Assembly (NCBI GenBank): GCA_030168575.1
Contig: CP115555.1
Coordinates: 992,001-1,056,000 of the forward strand
DNA: 64,000 bases
DNA from: Methanomassiliicoccales archaeon LGM-RCC1
GTDB taxonomy: Archaea > Thermoplasmatota > Thermoplasmata > Methanomassiliicoccales > Methanomethylophilaceae
Direction of reading: 5' to 3'
Below, one piece after another: positions 53,146-61,302 of this stretch. The notes under the pieces were generated by a model that was given only the letters and a program-made list of their open reading frames with translations, ran no database searches and was not told the origin of the DNA. The translations under genes and the position numbers were made by a program. The stretch's first letter is position 1. The number at the start of each line of letters is the position of its first letter.

Positions 53146-53703
53146 ATGAGGAAGGATTTCGGAGCCAAACCATGCATCTATCCCGAGCCTGTTCTGATCA
53201 TCGGTACATACAACAGTGACGGAACGCCCAATGCGATGAATGCGGCATGGGGAGGAATCCATGAGGACACGGAGATCAGCATCTGTCTTTCTCCGGAGCA
53301 TAAGACGGTAGAGAACATCCTGAAGCGCAAGGCGTTCACTGTCGGTTTCGCAACGCAGGAGACTGTCGTTGGATCCGATTACGTCGGTATCGTATCTGGG
53401 AACAATGTCCCGAATAAGTTCGAGAAGGCAGGATTCCACGCCGAGAAGAGCAAAAAGGTGGATGCTCCGATAATCATGGAGCTCCCTATCTGTCTGGAGT
53501 GCAAACTTAAGAGCTACACCAAGAGCAACTGCGAGTGTATCGGTGAGATCGTCAATCTGAACATCGATGATGCGATCCTCACGGATGGCAAGGTGGACCT
53601 CAGCAAATACCACCCGATAATCTACGATGCGATCAACCACGATTATCTCGCGTTCGGCGAAGTCGTCGGGAAGGCATTCTCCGACGGTAAGAAACTAAAA
53701 TGA
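53146..53703 (+). CDS. Flavoredoxin-like FMN protein
   Basis: Flavin-reductase-domain protein of 185 residues. YPEPVLIIGTYNSDGTPNAM and NAAWGGIHEDTEISICLSPEH are the conserved FMN-binding strands of the flavoredoxin family. Expected to shuttle electrons via bound FMN. The ATG at 53146 lies about 22 bases after a TATA-like GATATACC; an upstream TTG at 53119 is inside that region. Ends before a strong terminator. Confidence 0.88.
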   Translation: MRKDFGAKPCIYPEPVLIIGTYNSDGTPNAMNAAWGGIHEDTEISICLSPEHKTVENILKRKAFTVGFATQETVVGSDYVGIVSGNNVPNKFEKAGFHAEKSKKVDAPIIMELPICLECKLKSYTKSNCECIGEIVNLNIDDAILTDGKVDLSKYHPIIYDAINHDYLAFGEVVGKAFSDGKKLK

Positions 53704-53707
53704 TGAC

Positions 53708-53726
53708 GGAGGGGGAGACCCCCTCC
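53708..53726. terminator. Bidirectional terminator between flavoredoxin gene and serS
   Basis: GGAGGGGG-AGA-CCCCCTCC stem followed by TAAATGTTTTTC. Confidence 0.7.
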
Positions 53727-53738
53727 TCTAAATGTTTT

Positions 53739-55010
53739 TCAGTGTTTGTCGATGACTTCCTGGCCCCTCATATAGGGTCTCAGGACTTCGGGGATGGTGA
53801 TGGTACCATCCTTGTTCTGATAGTTCTCCATGACTGCGACTACAGTCCTGGGGAGTGCGAGACCGGAACCGTTGAGGGTGTGAACGAACTCGCTCTTCAG
53901 GTGGGGTTCGGGCCTGTACTTGATCCTTGCCCTCCTTGCCTGGAAGTCAGTGAAGTTGGAACAGGATGATGCCTCGAGCCACGCATCCTTTCCGGGAGCG
54001 TACAGCTCCAGATCGTAGCACTTGGAGCATGAGAAGCTCATATCGCCAGTGCACAGGAGCAGTACCCTGTAGGGCAACTGGAGACCGTTGATGAGGTCCT
54101 CTGCGTTCTTCCTGAGCTCCTCGAGCCTCTCGTATGACTTGCTGGGCTCGACGAAGTTGACCATCTCTGTCTTCCTGAACTCGTGGACACGGATGATTCC
54201 CTTGGTGTCCGCGTGCTTTCCGACCTCGCGCCTGTAAGATGTCAGGTTAGCTGTGTAGTAGATGGGAAGCTGTGATTTGTCCAGGATCTCGTCCTGCAGG
54301 AGGTTCGTGATGGGGACCTCTGCTGTGGGGTTGAGGTACATGTCGTCTTTCGCAAGGTAGTACATGTCATCCTTCAAGTTGGGGTACTGACCGGTTCCGA
54401 TGACCGCCGCCTTGTTGATGACTGCGGGCACAACGAGCTCGGTGTAGCCCTGGTCCTTGTGCATGTCCAGGAAGTAGTTGACGAGGGCGCGCTCGAGCCT
54501 TGCTCCGTCTCCCTTCATCACATAGAATCCGCTTCCTGCGACCTTGGTTCCTCTGTCGAAATCGATGATGTCCAGTTCCTCGGCGAGCTCCCAGTGCTCC
54601 TTGGGCTTGAAGTCGAACTTCCTCTTCTCTCCGGCCTCGTATACGACGACGTTCTCTGTGTCGTCCTTTCCGATGGGCACGGACTCGTGGGGGATGTTGG
54701 GGATGTTCAGGACGCAGTCCTGCCTGATCTCCTCGAGCTCGGCCATCCTGTCGTCGTTGGCCTTGATCTTGTCTCCGACTTCGCGCATCTCCGCGATCTT
54801 GGAATCCTTCTCCTGGCCCTTGGGCATCTTGGAGATCTCGAGTGAAACATCGTTCCTCGTCTTTCTGAGGCGGTTGTTCTCATCCGTGAGGGCCCTCCAT
54901 TCGGAATCTGCCTCAAGGAATCTGTCCAATATGGTCTCGTCTCTGTTTCTGTTCCTGATCATAGTCCTGATCATGTCAGGATTCGATCTGATGACATTGA
55001 CATCTAGCAT
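53739..55010 (-). CDS. serS: Seryl-tRNA synthetase
   Basis: Class II synthetase that charges tRNA-Ser (a cognate tRNA lies at 35382). The N-terminal coiled-coil arm (about residues 30-100) is followed by the class II core with motif 2 TSYRREVGKHADTKGIIRVHEF-type and motif 3 near NGSGLALPRTVVAV. This is the common bacterial/eukaryotic form, not the rare methanogen-specific SerRS. The length of 423 residues is normal. It follows the YhbY-like gene by 9 bases. Confidence 0.95.
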   Translation of the reverse strand: MLDVNVIRSNPDMIRTMIRNRNRDETILDRFLEADSEWRALTDENNRLRKTRNDVSLEISKMPKGQEKDSKIAEMREVGDKIKANDDRMAELEEIRQDCVLNIPNIPHESVPIGKDDTENVVVYEAGEKRKFDFKPKEHWELAEELDIIDFDRGTKVAGSGFYVMKGDGARLERALVNYFLDMHKDQGYTELVVPAVINKAAVIGTGQYPNLKDDMYYLAKDDMYLNPTAEVPITNLLQDEILDKSQLPIYYTANLTSYRREVGKHADTKGIIRVHEFRKTEMVNFVEPSKSYERLEELRKNAEDLINGLQLPYRVLLLCTGDMSFSCSKCYDLELYAPGKDAWLEASSCSNFTDFQARRARIKYRPEPHLKSEFVHTLNGSGLALPRTVVAVMENYQNKDGTITIPEVLRPYMRGQEVIDKH

Positions 55011-55019
55011 TTCATTACC

Positions 55020-55313
55020 TCAGAATTTCTTTTGGGAGAGGGAGGTCCAGGTCCTCTTGTCCGTTACGACGATTACTCCGCCGCGGACATCCACTATGAC
55101 CGCCCCGGTGGCCTCTTCGATGGCTTCCGCTGCCTCTTTGGCGCCGTCCTCCGAATTCGAAAGCACCTTCACCTTGATCAGACGGTTCTTCTTCAGCTGT
55201 GTGGTGATCTCATCGAAGAGTCCCTGGTCGAGACCGTCCTTGCCCACATGGACAGTGGCGTTGATCTCATTGGCACGCCTCATGAGCTCCTTCCTTGCGT
55301 CTTTCTCCGTCAT
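55020..55313 (-). CDS. YhbY/CRM-domain RNA-binding protein
   Basis: A 97-residue single CRM domain (LMRRANEINATVHVGKDGLD, LIKVKVLSN, VRGGVIVVT). Bacterial YhbY associates with pre-50S ribosomes. The ATG at 55313 is inside the last codons of the Rpp21 gene (4-base overlap) and has GGGAG upstream. Genes for tRNA processing, RNA binding and seryl-tRNA charging thus share an operon. Confidence 0.9.
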   Translation of the reverse strand: MTEKDARKELMRRANEINATVHVGKDGLDQGLFDEITTQLKKNRLIKVKVLSNSEDGAKEAAEAIEEATGAVIVDVRGGVIVVTDKRTWTSLSQKKF

Positions 55314-55627
55314 TTTCTCTGCTCCCTTATGTACGGTATGCGCCGTACTTCTCCGCACACATCGCATCTGATGCACACTTTATGATTGGACAGGCGTACC
55401 GTGCAGTTGACACCGGGCATCAATGGCTGGTGGCAGCTCTTGCAGAACTTCCTATCCTTGGGCATCTTGACGCGCGTCTTGCCGCTGATCCCGGTGGCGA
55501 TATCGATGTATCTTCTGGCCCTGTCCTCCCTTCCGTCCCTGACGGCCTGTTCGGACATGGTAAGCAGCTTGTCGATACGCTCCGCCCCAATCTCGCGGAT
55601 TGTAGCGTTGGGTACATGGCGTGACAT
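55310..55627 (-). CDS. rnp4: RNase P protein component 4 (Rpp21)
   Basis: Zinc-ribbon subunit of archaeal RNase P, which trims tRNA 5' ends. Two Cys pairs, FCKSCHQPL and CIRCDVCGEVRRIPY, with an NCTVRLSNH strand between them, are diagnostic; the N-terminal helices (IREIGAERIDKLLTMSEQA) also match. The ATG at 55627 follows a GGTG site. First gene of the rnp4-yhbY-serS operon, with a TATA box (TTATTTATAG) about 35 bases upstream. Confidence 0.92.
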   Translation of the reverse strand: MSRHVPNATIREIGAERIDKLLTMSEQAVRDGREDRARRYIDIATGISGKTRVKMPKDRKFCKSCHQPLMPGVNCTVRLSNHKVCIRCDVCGEVRRIPYIREQRK

Positions 55628-55692
55628 GTGCGCACCTATAGGGTCTCGGACTGAACATGACCTATAAATAAAATACCTAAACAGGAGGACAT

Positions 55693-56691
55693 TCAAGCCG
55701 GGAGCAGAGACATTAGGAATTCGCGAACTTCCATCTCCTCTCCATCGAACTGCCTATCCGTCTCGACGTAGTTCTCGAAGAGGAAGATCCCATACTCGTG
55801 GAAGGATACCACACAGTCATCCCATGACGGTTTGGTCACAGATATGCCCACATCATCGTTCCTCATGCTCCAGTTGCCGGTATCGGAGTCGTAGGAGATG
55901 GTGGCGATCAGCGGGTTCAGCAGGTTCATGTCCCTGTCCTTGGTGATGAGCCTGTGGAATTTCAGGGTAGGGATGGTGTAGCATCCCTGGACCTTGTCCA
56001 GGCCGATGATGTGGCCTTCCTTGTTCCTTCTCACTTTTCCGACCAGTATGACCGGTCCGGCCGCTGCGAACGTCGGGATGTCGCTATGAGCTATGTTCTT
56101 GTCGAATGAGACCGGGATCAGGTATTCATCATTGGAGAGATTCCAATGATTCCTCCTGACGCTGTCCCTTTCCACCTTGCCGACAGCTGCGGAGATCCAA
56201 TCCTTGTCGACTGTGTACTCGACGAATTTCGAGGTATCGACACCCTCGAAGCTCTTCTGGTCGTCTGCGCGGCCATACTCCAGGACATATCCTTTGAGGT
56301 GCTCTGAGAGATCGATCAGATCCTGAGCGATCTTTCCACGGGCCTCATCCTCCTGGAATGTATCCTTCATCCAGTTACCGACGGCTCCTGTCCCCAGGAA
56401 GTCCAGGGTGTTGCAGAGGACCGTCATGGCACCTTCCAGCGCTTCGTCGTTGCCTTCTGTAGGTCCTGAACTCAGGCCCCCTGTGGATTCTCCGCCGATG
56501 GTGAGGTCGAATTTCCTGACAAGCTTGTCAGGTATCTCGTTCTGGAGCCTCATGGACAGCCTCAGCATCATACAGCCGATGTCCGTCAGGAGAGTCTGGA
56601 CATCCACCATGATCTGGCCTGCAACGGCTATGGGGACTCCCGACCTGTCATCGGGGTCCGACGAAACTACCCTGAATCCGAACGAGTGCAT
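55693..56691 (-). CDS. Hypothetical protein
   Basis: Unrecognised 332-residue cytosolic protein. The middle part (residues about 165-300) looks beta-rich and the N-terminus helical; GGESTGGLSSGP is a Gly-rich loop. No catalytic motif is clear. The ATG at 56691 lies about 28 bases after TAGTTTATTATG. It is the last gene before the virus-like operon and marks the host side of the boundary. Confidence 0.7.
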   Translation of the reverse strand: MHSFGFRVVSSDPDDRSGVPIAVAGQIMVDVQTLLTDIGCMMLRLSMRLQNEIPDKLVRKFDLTIGGESTGGLSSGPTEGNDEALEGAMTVLCNTLDFLGTGAVGNWMKDTFQEDEARGKIAQDLIDLSEHLKGYVLEYGRADDQKSFEGVDTSKFVEYTVDKDWISAAVGKVERDSVRRNHWNLSNDEYLIPVSFDKNIAHSDIPTFAAAGPVILVGKVRRNKEGHIIGLDKVQGCYTIPTLKFHRLITKDRDMNLLNPLIATISYDSDTGNWSMRNDDVGISVTKPSWDDCVVSFHEYGIFLFENYVETDRQFDGEEMEVREFLMSLLPA

Positions 56692-56885
56692 CAAAAACTA
56701 TATCATCCACAGGCATAATAAACTATTCCTGCCCCGTCAGATATCATCGAGAATTGTAAATCTGGCTCTCTTAGGTTTTCCGATGCTCGCAAAGCCGGGA
56801 AGTCGAAGGATGAAACCGCACCGACAGATCAGGCGCGTCAGCTGCCTAGATGCCTGATTTTCCCTATATACGCGCAAATTTGGCA

Positions 56886-56905
56886 TAACATTTATATGAA
56901 TGTTA
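56886..56905. promoter_or_regulatory. Palindrome over TATA box of virus-like operon
   Basis: TAACATT (56886-56892) and AATGTTA (56899-56905) are perfect inverted arms whose centre (TTTATATG) is the likely TATA box for the gene at 56952. A protein bound here would prevent TBP binding, as a lysogeny-type repressor would. Confidence 0.55.
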
Positions 56906-56951
56906 CAGGGCGAGCTGGCAATAGATTTTCGAGCTTCTTCGGAGGTTGGAA

Positions 56952-57362
56952 ATGTCAGCCAAAATAACATACGAAGAGCTTCGCAGAACAATATGGATGC
57001 AAAGGCAGTATTTGATTGAGAGCTTCATCAACGACGGGAAGACAAGCATCCCTTACAGGTTCTCAAATTTCGAAAAGGATATGAATATGTCGGAGTTGGT
57101 CGTGGATCCTTCGACGCAGAAGAGGAAGTGGAAAGCTCTCGTCGATAGGGGATTCATCAGCAAGGTGAGGTTTGGTGACACGGTCACAGACGGCATCGAC
57201 GTCAGTGTATTCAAGGATCTCATGAATACGGCTGTTCGTAAGCAGTACGTTGCTCTTCTACATACCGTTACCCCATCACTCGAGAGAGATAGAGAGATAG
57301 AGAGAGATACACACACTATCGCGCGCGGAAGCGCGTGCGTGAACATGGAGGAAGTCCAATGA
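56952..57362 (+). CDS. Virus-like operon, first gene: hypothetical DNA-binding-like protein
   Basis: A 136-residue protein; residues about 1-100 look like a compact helical domain (ITYEELRRTIWMQRQYLIESF, KWKALVDRGFISKVRFG), possibly winged-helix. The last third is low complexity (ERDREIERDTH) and is encoded by a GAGATA-type microsatellite. GGAGG at 56941-56945 gives the ATG at 56952. First gene of the run of overlapping genes. Confidence 0.65.
   Translation: MSAKITYEELRRTIWMQRQYLIESFINDGKTSIPYRFSNFEKDMNMSELVVDPSTQKRKWKALVDRGFISKVRFGDTVTDGIDVSVFKDLMNTAVRKQYVALLHTVTPSLERDREIERDTHTIARGSACVNMEEVQ
57282..57316 (+). repeat. GAGATA / AC microsatellite inside coding sequence
   Basis: A GA-rich run (GAGAGAGATAGAGAGATAG and more) passes into ACACACAC, then a GC-rich CGCGC-GGAA-GCGCG hairpin. 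Length changes here would shift the reading frame. Confidence 0.75.
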
Positions 57363-57520
57363 GCGATGTTATCCTCATCAACTTCCGCAAGGAGAAACTC
57401 ACCATGAGGCAGGTTCTTGCGCAGGTCAAGATCCTGCAAGAGAGATGGCCCTTCCTCGAGATCTTCATGGACGGCGACGCATACGCGATTGTCGGCAGGG
57501 CAAGGAAGGTGATGTCATGA
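57359..57520 (+). CDS. Small hypothetical protein (53 residues)
   Basis: Starts with the ATGA overlap at 57359 and ends in the next ATGA overlap. Single helical/beta segment; the IFMDGDAYAIVGRARKV end suggests a small nucleotide- or DNA-binding fold. No family recognised. Confidence 0.6.
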   Translation: MSDVILINFRKEKLTMRQVLAQVKILQERWPFLEIFMDGDAYAIVGRARKVMS

Positions 57521-57732
57521 GTATGCCTTCACCGAAGGAAGTCATCTACCCAGAAGGGGACGACTGCTCCAAGTGCATCCACTGTAGCCGTATCGAGCTC
57601 GGTAAGGTCATTTGCAACGAGTACGGAACCATCGATCCCGAGCTGACATGCAGATGGCCCAAGTGGCCCGTTACTATCGACGAATGCCCGTCATACGTTA
57701 AGAGGCCCGAGTTCAGGGAGGTGGAGGAATGA
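57517..57732 (+). CDS. Small Cys-rich zinc-binding-like protein
   Basis: 71 residues with Cys pattern CSKCIHC, ICNEYG, CRWPKWP and CPSYV, resembling small virus-encoded zinc proteins. Overlaps both neighbours by 4 bases. Confidence 0.62.
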   Translation: MSMPSPKEVIYPEGDDCSKCIHCSRIELGKVICNEYGTIDPELTCRWPKWPVTIDECPSYVKRPEFREVEE

Positions 57733-58601
57733 CCGGAGTTCTCCAGAGGATCAACATGGCCGCGGCCATACTCCAGCAGAATCCTTGGATAAAGGACATG
57801 ACGAACTCGCAGTTCAAGTCCGTGGACATCGACCAGATCAGGCGCGAGGTCGGAGCTGCGGAGACCGAGGCGGGACTTGTTGTCCAGTATCAGGAGACGG
57901 ACTTCTCCGTTACCGATGCCAACGGCAAGCTCTGTTGCAAGATCAGTGCTGTGCTGACATACTACAGCATCGACGATGAGGAGATGGAGCACGGGCTGGA
58001 ATTCCCGAGGACTGCAGTCGGATTCGACACCCTCGACAAGGGATGGAACAAGGCCGAATCCATGCTCTACAAGAACCACTACAAGGGCCTGTACCATATC
58101 GGAGAGAGGGCAGATGATCCCGATGGTATGAGTGCTGAGGAGTACGACCTGCTGGATGTGTTCAGATTCATCACATCATACGACTCGCAGGGCCATCCGG
58201 AAAGGAAATTCCACGATCAGATCATGAAGATCGTCGAGACGGCCAAGCCTATCGTCGACAAGATGAAGGCGGAGCAGGAAGAGGAACGCAGGAAAAAGCT
58301 TCGTGCGACCAAGGCAGCACAGGCTGGCGGATTCTTCGATACCAAGAAGGAAGCGAAGACCGTGCAGAAGAAGATAGAGACCAACACCGAGGCCGCAGTG
58401 ACCAAGGCTGATGAATCGGAGCTCGCCAAGAAGACGGTTGAGGCGGATGCCAAGATGGTCGAGATCCTCGGATTCTATCAGAACAACAAGGATTGTACGA
58501 TCATCAAGGATTACATCAACCAGTATGGACCGATGATCGATTGGCAACCCACCATCACCATCAGATGCTACAAGGATCTCCAAGAGGTGGGATTGATATG
58601 A
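57729..58601 (+). CDS. ERF-like single-strand annealing protein
   Basis: A 290-residue protein with the ERF/Sak-type core: an early beta hairpin (GLVVQYQETDFSVTDANGKL), then GFDTLDKGWNKAESMLYKNHYKGLYHIG and the DDPD-type motif (ADDPDG) near residue 135, the arrangement of Rad52-like annealases of viruses. The C-terminal 120 residues are Lys/Glu-rich and end in a small folded segment. Expected role: pairing of complementary single strands in viral recombination. Translationally coupled on both sides. Confidence 0.68.
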   Translation: MTGVLQRINMAAAILQQNPWIKDMTNSQFKSVDIDQIRREVGAAETEAGLVVQYQETDFSVTDANGKLCCKISAVLTYYSIDDEEMEHGLEFPRTAVGFDTLDKGWNKAESMLYKNHYKGLYHIGERADDPDGMSAEEYDLLDVFRFITSYDSQGHPERKFHDQIMKIVETAKPIVDKMKAEQEEERRKKLRATKAAQAGGFFDTKKEAKTVQKKIETNTEAAVTKADESELAKKTVEADAKMVEILGFYQNNKDCTIIKDYINQYGPMIDWQPTITIRCYKDLQEVGLI

Positions 58602-59326
58602 CCTCATGGATGGAATGCGGATGCGGAGGGGATGTTACCCTCTATGAGTATCCGGGAGAGGAGAGGTTCGGCAGGAAGTGGTTCCTCCTTAAGGGGAACT
58701 GCAAGCAGTGCGGCAGATACTACGAGACCGTCCCCACGGCCGACCTCAAGGAATTCAGGAGGCTCATGGAGGAGGACGAGATAAGGCAGTTCCGTGAGCA
58801 GAAGGAGAGGGAGGTAAAAGAATACAACGAGTATCTGGAATCCCTCACACCAAAGGAGCTACTGAACGAACTCGGTCCTGAGCATTATCCCTGGATCTAC
58901 CTCGTGTTCGAGAACGTCATGCTCCCCGAGGGGCAGACAAGGACACTGCAGGATCTGGGCCACACATCATATTGTCTAACCTTGGCGGATGCCTACAGGT
59001 CAGCCACGTTATATCTCAGGCCCAACCAGCATTGCAGGATTGAGCAGAATCATGAGATCATAGACGAATGGACCTACGGGGATAGGGATTTCGAGAGATT
59101 CATCGTGTCGGTCCATTATGATTACATCGTCCGTGACACCGGAGAGGTCCGTGAGTCCACATCGTGCGGCATCAGGGAGCTAACGGTCGAGGAAGCAAAG
59201 GAGAAGGCTGATGAGGAGGCCATGAGGTGTCTTGGCGGTTCATCCACTTTCTTCGATTATTGGATAAAGGACAAGGATGGCAACGTCGTCTATCAGAGGT
59301 CGATGAAGAGGGAGGCGGTAGCATGA
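58598..59326 (+). CDS. Hypothetical protein with N-terminal zinc ribbon
   Basis: A 242-residue protein. MECGCGG and NCKQCGRYYETV near the N-terminus form a zinc ribbon; a charged linker (RRLMEEDEIRQFREQKERE) and an unrecognised alpha/beta region follow. The true start is the ATG at 58598 in an ATGA overlap, not an earlier in-frame ATG at 58493. Confidence 0.62.
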   Translation: MTSWMECGCGGDVTLYEYPGEERFGRKWFLLKGNCKQCGRYYETVPTADLKEFRRLMEEDEIRQFREQKEREVKEYNEYLESLTPKELLNELGPEHYPWIYLVFENVMLPEGQTRTLQDLGHTSYCLTLADAYRSATLYLRPNQHCRIEQNHEIIDEWTYGDRDFERFIVSVHYDYIVRDTGEVRESTSCGIRELTVEEAKEKADEEAMRCLGGSSTFFDYWIKDKDGNVVYQRSMKREAVA

Positions 59327-59490
59327 GCAAGTGCATACTGTGCGGAGCCGAGATCCCCGAGGACGCGGTCCATATCGCCTACGCATTCGTGGCCCATTCA
59401 TCATTCAAGACGGGCACAGAGGCATATGAGCTCTGCCAGAATCACACGGACAGGCTCATAGCCTTCCTTCACTCGGAGGGATTGAGATGA
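59323..59490 (+). CDS. Small zinc-finger-like protein (55 residues)
   Basis: CILCGAEIP near the start and CQNHTD later form a Cys2/Cys-His pattern. ATGA overlaps on both sides. Confidence 0.55.
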   Translation: MSKCILCGAEIPEDAVHIAYAFVAHSSFKTGTEAYELCQNHTDRLIAFLHSEGLR

Positions 59491-59747
59491 CAGTCGACGT
59501 ACTCTCCTTAGAGGCATACGCAAGCCTCGGCTCCACGAAGGAGGCACAGGCGCAGATCATACTCGACACCATAAGAAAGGCCAGACACCCATCGTCTGCC
59601 GACATCGAAAGGCTCACCAAGATAAAGAGGACCTCCGTCACTGCGAGACTGAAGAAGCTTGAGGACGATGGCTTGATCTACAAGGCAGGAACGAAGAAGG
59701 ATCCGTTCACTCACAAGACCGTCAACTGGTACGGGGTGATCGCATGA
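59487..59747 (+). CDS. Small winged-helix protein (86 residues)
   Basis: Helix-turn-helix with STKEAQAQIILDTIRKA and SADIERLTKIKRTSVTARLKKLEDDGLIYKAG, the classic MarR-like arrangement. Probable viral transcription regulator. ATGA overlaps link it to the clamp gene. Confidence 0.72.
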   Translation: MTVDVLSLEAYASLGSTKEAQAQIILDTIRKARHPSSADIERLTKIKRTSVTARLKKLEDDGLIYKAGTKKDPFTHKTVNWYGVIA

Positions 59748-60457
59748 GGTTCACCATTCCACAGCCGATGCTCAAGGGACTGGTCTCGGTCCTGTCATCG
59801 GTAACATCTATTGCTATGGTGAATTGCACCGAGAAGGGGTTGGAGACCGTTTGCGTGGACGCAGCCCATGTAGCGATGGTCGGATTCACGATTCCTGCCG
59901 ATGCTCTCACAGGATACGAGGCCGCGGACGAGTTCGGGATGGACCTCGAGAAGATCCAAAGTTTCCTCAAAACATCATCCCCGGGAGACGACATAGAAGT
60001 CTCCATCGACGACAGGCTGACCATGAACTCAGGGAATATCACCCGCAGGATGGCTCTCATCGACATATCGGACATCAGGACCCCGAATACCATCAAGACG
60101 GATGCGGATAGGCTGCTGACTGCGATCAGAGGGATTCAGGATCTCGGCGACACTATCACTATCAAGGTGAAGGACGGAACATTCTCGATGGCATCCGAGG
60201 ATGAGCTCAGCTCCGCAGAGTACGATCTCACTTCCAAGGATGTCGGTGTGGAGATCAATGGGATCGGTCGGGGTGCAGTCGCAATGAGCGTATTCCCGAA
60301 GGAATACGTCATCTCGGCGATCAAGTCCATCCCCGTGTCGTACAAGGTTACGATCAATCTCGATAATGACTACCCGGTAAGAATAGACTTCACGGACGGT
60401 ACGGTGTCAGGATTCTATTTCATCGCACCGAGGATCGATTCGGAGGGGTCCGAATGA
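59744..60457 (+). CDS. PCNA-like sliding clamp (virus-type)
   Basis: A 237-residue protein with two clamp domains: residues about 1-115 (RFTIPQPMLKGLVSVLSSV, LETVCVDAAHVAMVGF, DLEKIQSFLKTSSPGDD) and 120-237 (FSMASEDELSSAEYDL, AMSVFPKEYVISAIKSIPV, DYPVRIDFTDG). These match the usual PCNA order and length. A clamp in a run of small overlapping genes suggests a virus that recruits host DNA polymerase. Residues of host PCNA are not available for comparison. Confidence 0.8.
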   Translation: MRFTIPQPMLKGLVSVLSSVTSIAMVNCTEKGLETVCVDAAHVAMVGFTIPADALTGYEAADEFGMDLEKIQSFLKTSSPGDDIEVSIDDRLTMNSGNITRRMALIDISDIRTPNTIKTDADRLLTAIRGIQDLGDTITIKVKDGTFSMASEDELSSAEYDLTSKDVGVEINGIGRGAVAMSVFPKEYVISAIKSIPVSYKVTINLDNDYPVRIDFTDGTVSGFYFIAPRIDSEGSE

Positions 60458-60681
60458 GCGTGTCATACGACAGGAGACTCCGCTACGGGACCGTGAGCAA
60501 GGTCTTGGAGCCCTGCTGCAGGGAAATGGACATGTGTCTGCTCAACGGCGTGATCTACATGTCTGCGCAGAAGGGCAAGGTCCACGGTCTCATGATGAAG
60601 ATTCAGGACAAACCCAAGAAGGGCTACATGTTCTTCATGTGCCCCTTCTGCGGGGCCAGACTGCAGGAGGTTGACGAATGA
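60454..60681 (+). CDS. Small zinc-binding-like protein (75 residues)
   Basis: CC and CLL cysteines near residues 19-28, and CPFCGARL near the C-terminus, a zinc knuckle. Overlaps both neighbours by 4 bases. Confidence 0.58.
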   Translation: MSVSYDRRLRYGTVSKVLEPCCREMDMCLLNGVIYMSAQKGKVHGLMMKIQDKPKKGYMFFMCPFCGARLQEVDE

Positions 60682-60821
60682 AGGGAAGATGCTGGCTGTG
60701 TCAAGAGCTCATCACCGACCAGATGTCATGGCTTCTGTTGGACAACAATACGACCCTCGTGCATTCATCATGTTACGACAGGATGAGGCTCAAGCACTCC
60801 ACTACGAAGGTGATGGAATGA
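60678..60821 (+). CDS. Tiny Cys-rich protein (47 residues)
   Basis: RCWLCQELI and HSSCYDR place four potential zinc ligands 29 residues apart. The ATGA junctions at 60678 and 60818 support it over a longer overlapping frame that would start at 60671. Confidence 0.6.
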   Translation: MKGRCWLCQELITDQMSWLLLDNNTTLVHSSCYDRMRLKHSTTKVME

Positions 60822-61078
60822 CGATTCTGGGTGAACTCTTCCATACGAGGACTCCGGAGATCCTCATCTGCATAGATGAGAACGGACCCAACAATGCTGT
60901 GAGGATAGCCGAACTCATCGGAATGGACAATTCTGCTGCTCTCAAGTCACTCAAGATCCTTCGCGACAAGGGGTATACGGAGAGAGTGGGTTTGGATTGG
61001 AAACTGATCCATAACGGAGAGGTCGCGGCCGCAGGCCTCTACGACCTCGAGGAATGGATGGAGATGATGTGCAGATGA
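60818..61078 (+). CDS. Small winged-helix protein (86 residues)
   Basis: TPEILICIDENG, NAVRIAELIGMDNSAALKSLKILRDKGYTERVG is a MarR-like helix-turn-helix with wing. The ATG at 60818 in an ATGA overlap is the probable start. Confidence 0.68.
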   Translation: MTILGELFHTRTPEILICIDENGPNNAVRIAELIGMDNSAALKSLKILRDKGYTERVGLDWKLIHNGEVAAAGLYDLEEWMEMMCR

Positions 61079-61302
61079 GGATCACGGAGAAGATTCTCGA
61101 CGAGGCACTGGATTACCTCAAGGAGTGCGGACCGATGACCACTGAATCGATGACCGTCTATCTCAATCAGAAGCATAACGGACACTTCACAAGCACTAAC
61201 ATAGGTCAGATGATGAGGATGCTGTCCGCCAAGGGGCTGGTCCAGAAGGTAGGTTTAACCCACACCAGCAACAGGAAGACGATATGGGGGTTGTCGCAGT
61301 GA
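61075..61302 (+). CDS. Small winged-helix protein (75 residues)
   Basis: ALDYLKECGPMTTESMTVYL, HFTSTNIGQMMRMLSAKGLVQKVG is another MarR-like winged helix; second of three in a row. ATGA overlap at 61075. Confidence 0.66.
   Translation: MRITEKILDEALDYLKECGPMTTESMTVYLNQKHNGHFTSTNIGQMMRMLSAKGLVQKVGLTHTSNRKTIWGLSQ

Noticed and set aside
56737-56991. An 84-codon minus-strand frame at the edge of the virus-like operon, as a possible divergent repressor
   Set aside because: It has no helix-turn-helix pattern or ribosome-binding site, and it overlaps the promoter and start of the plus-strand operon.
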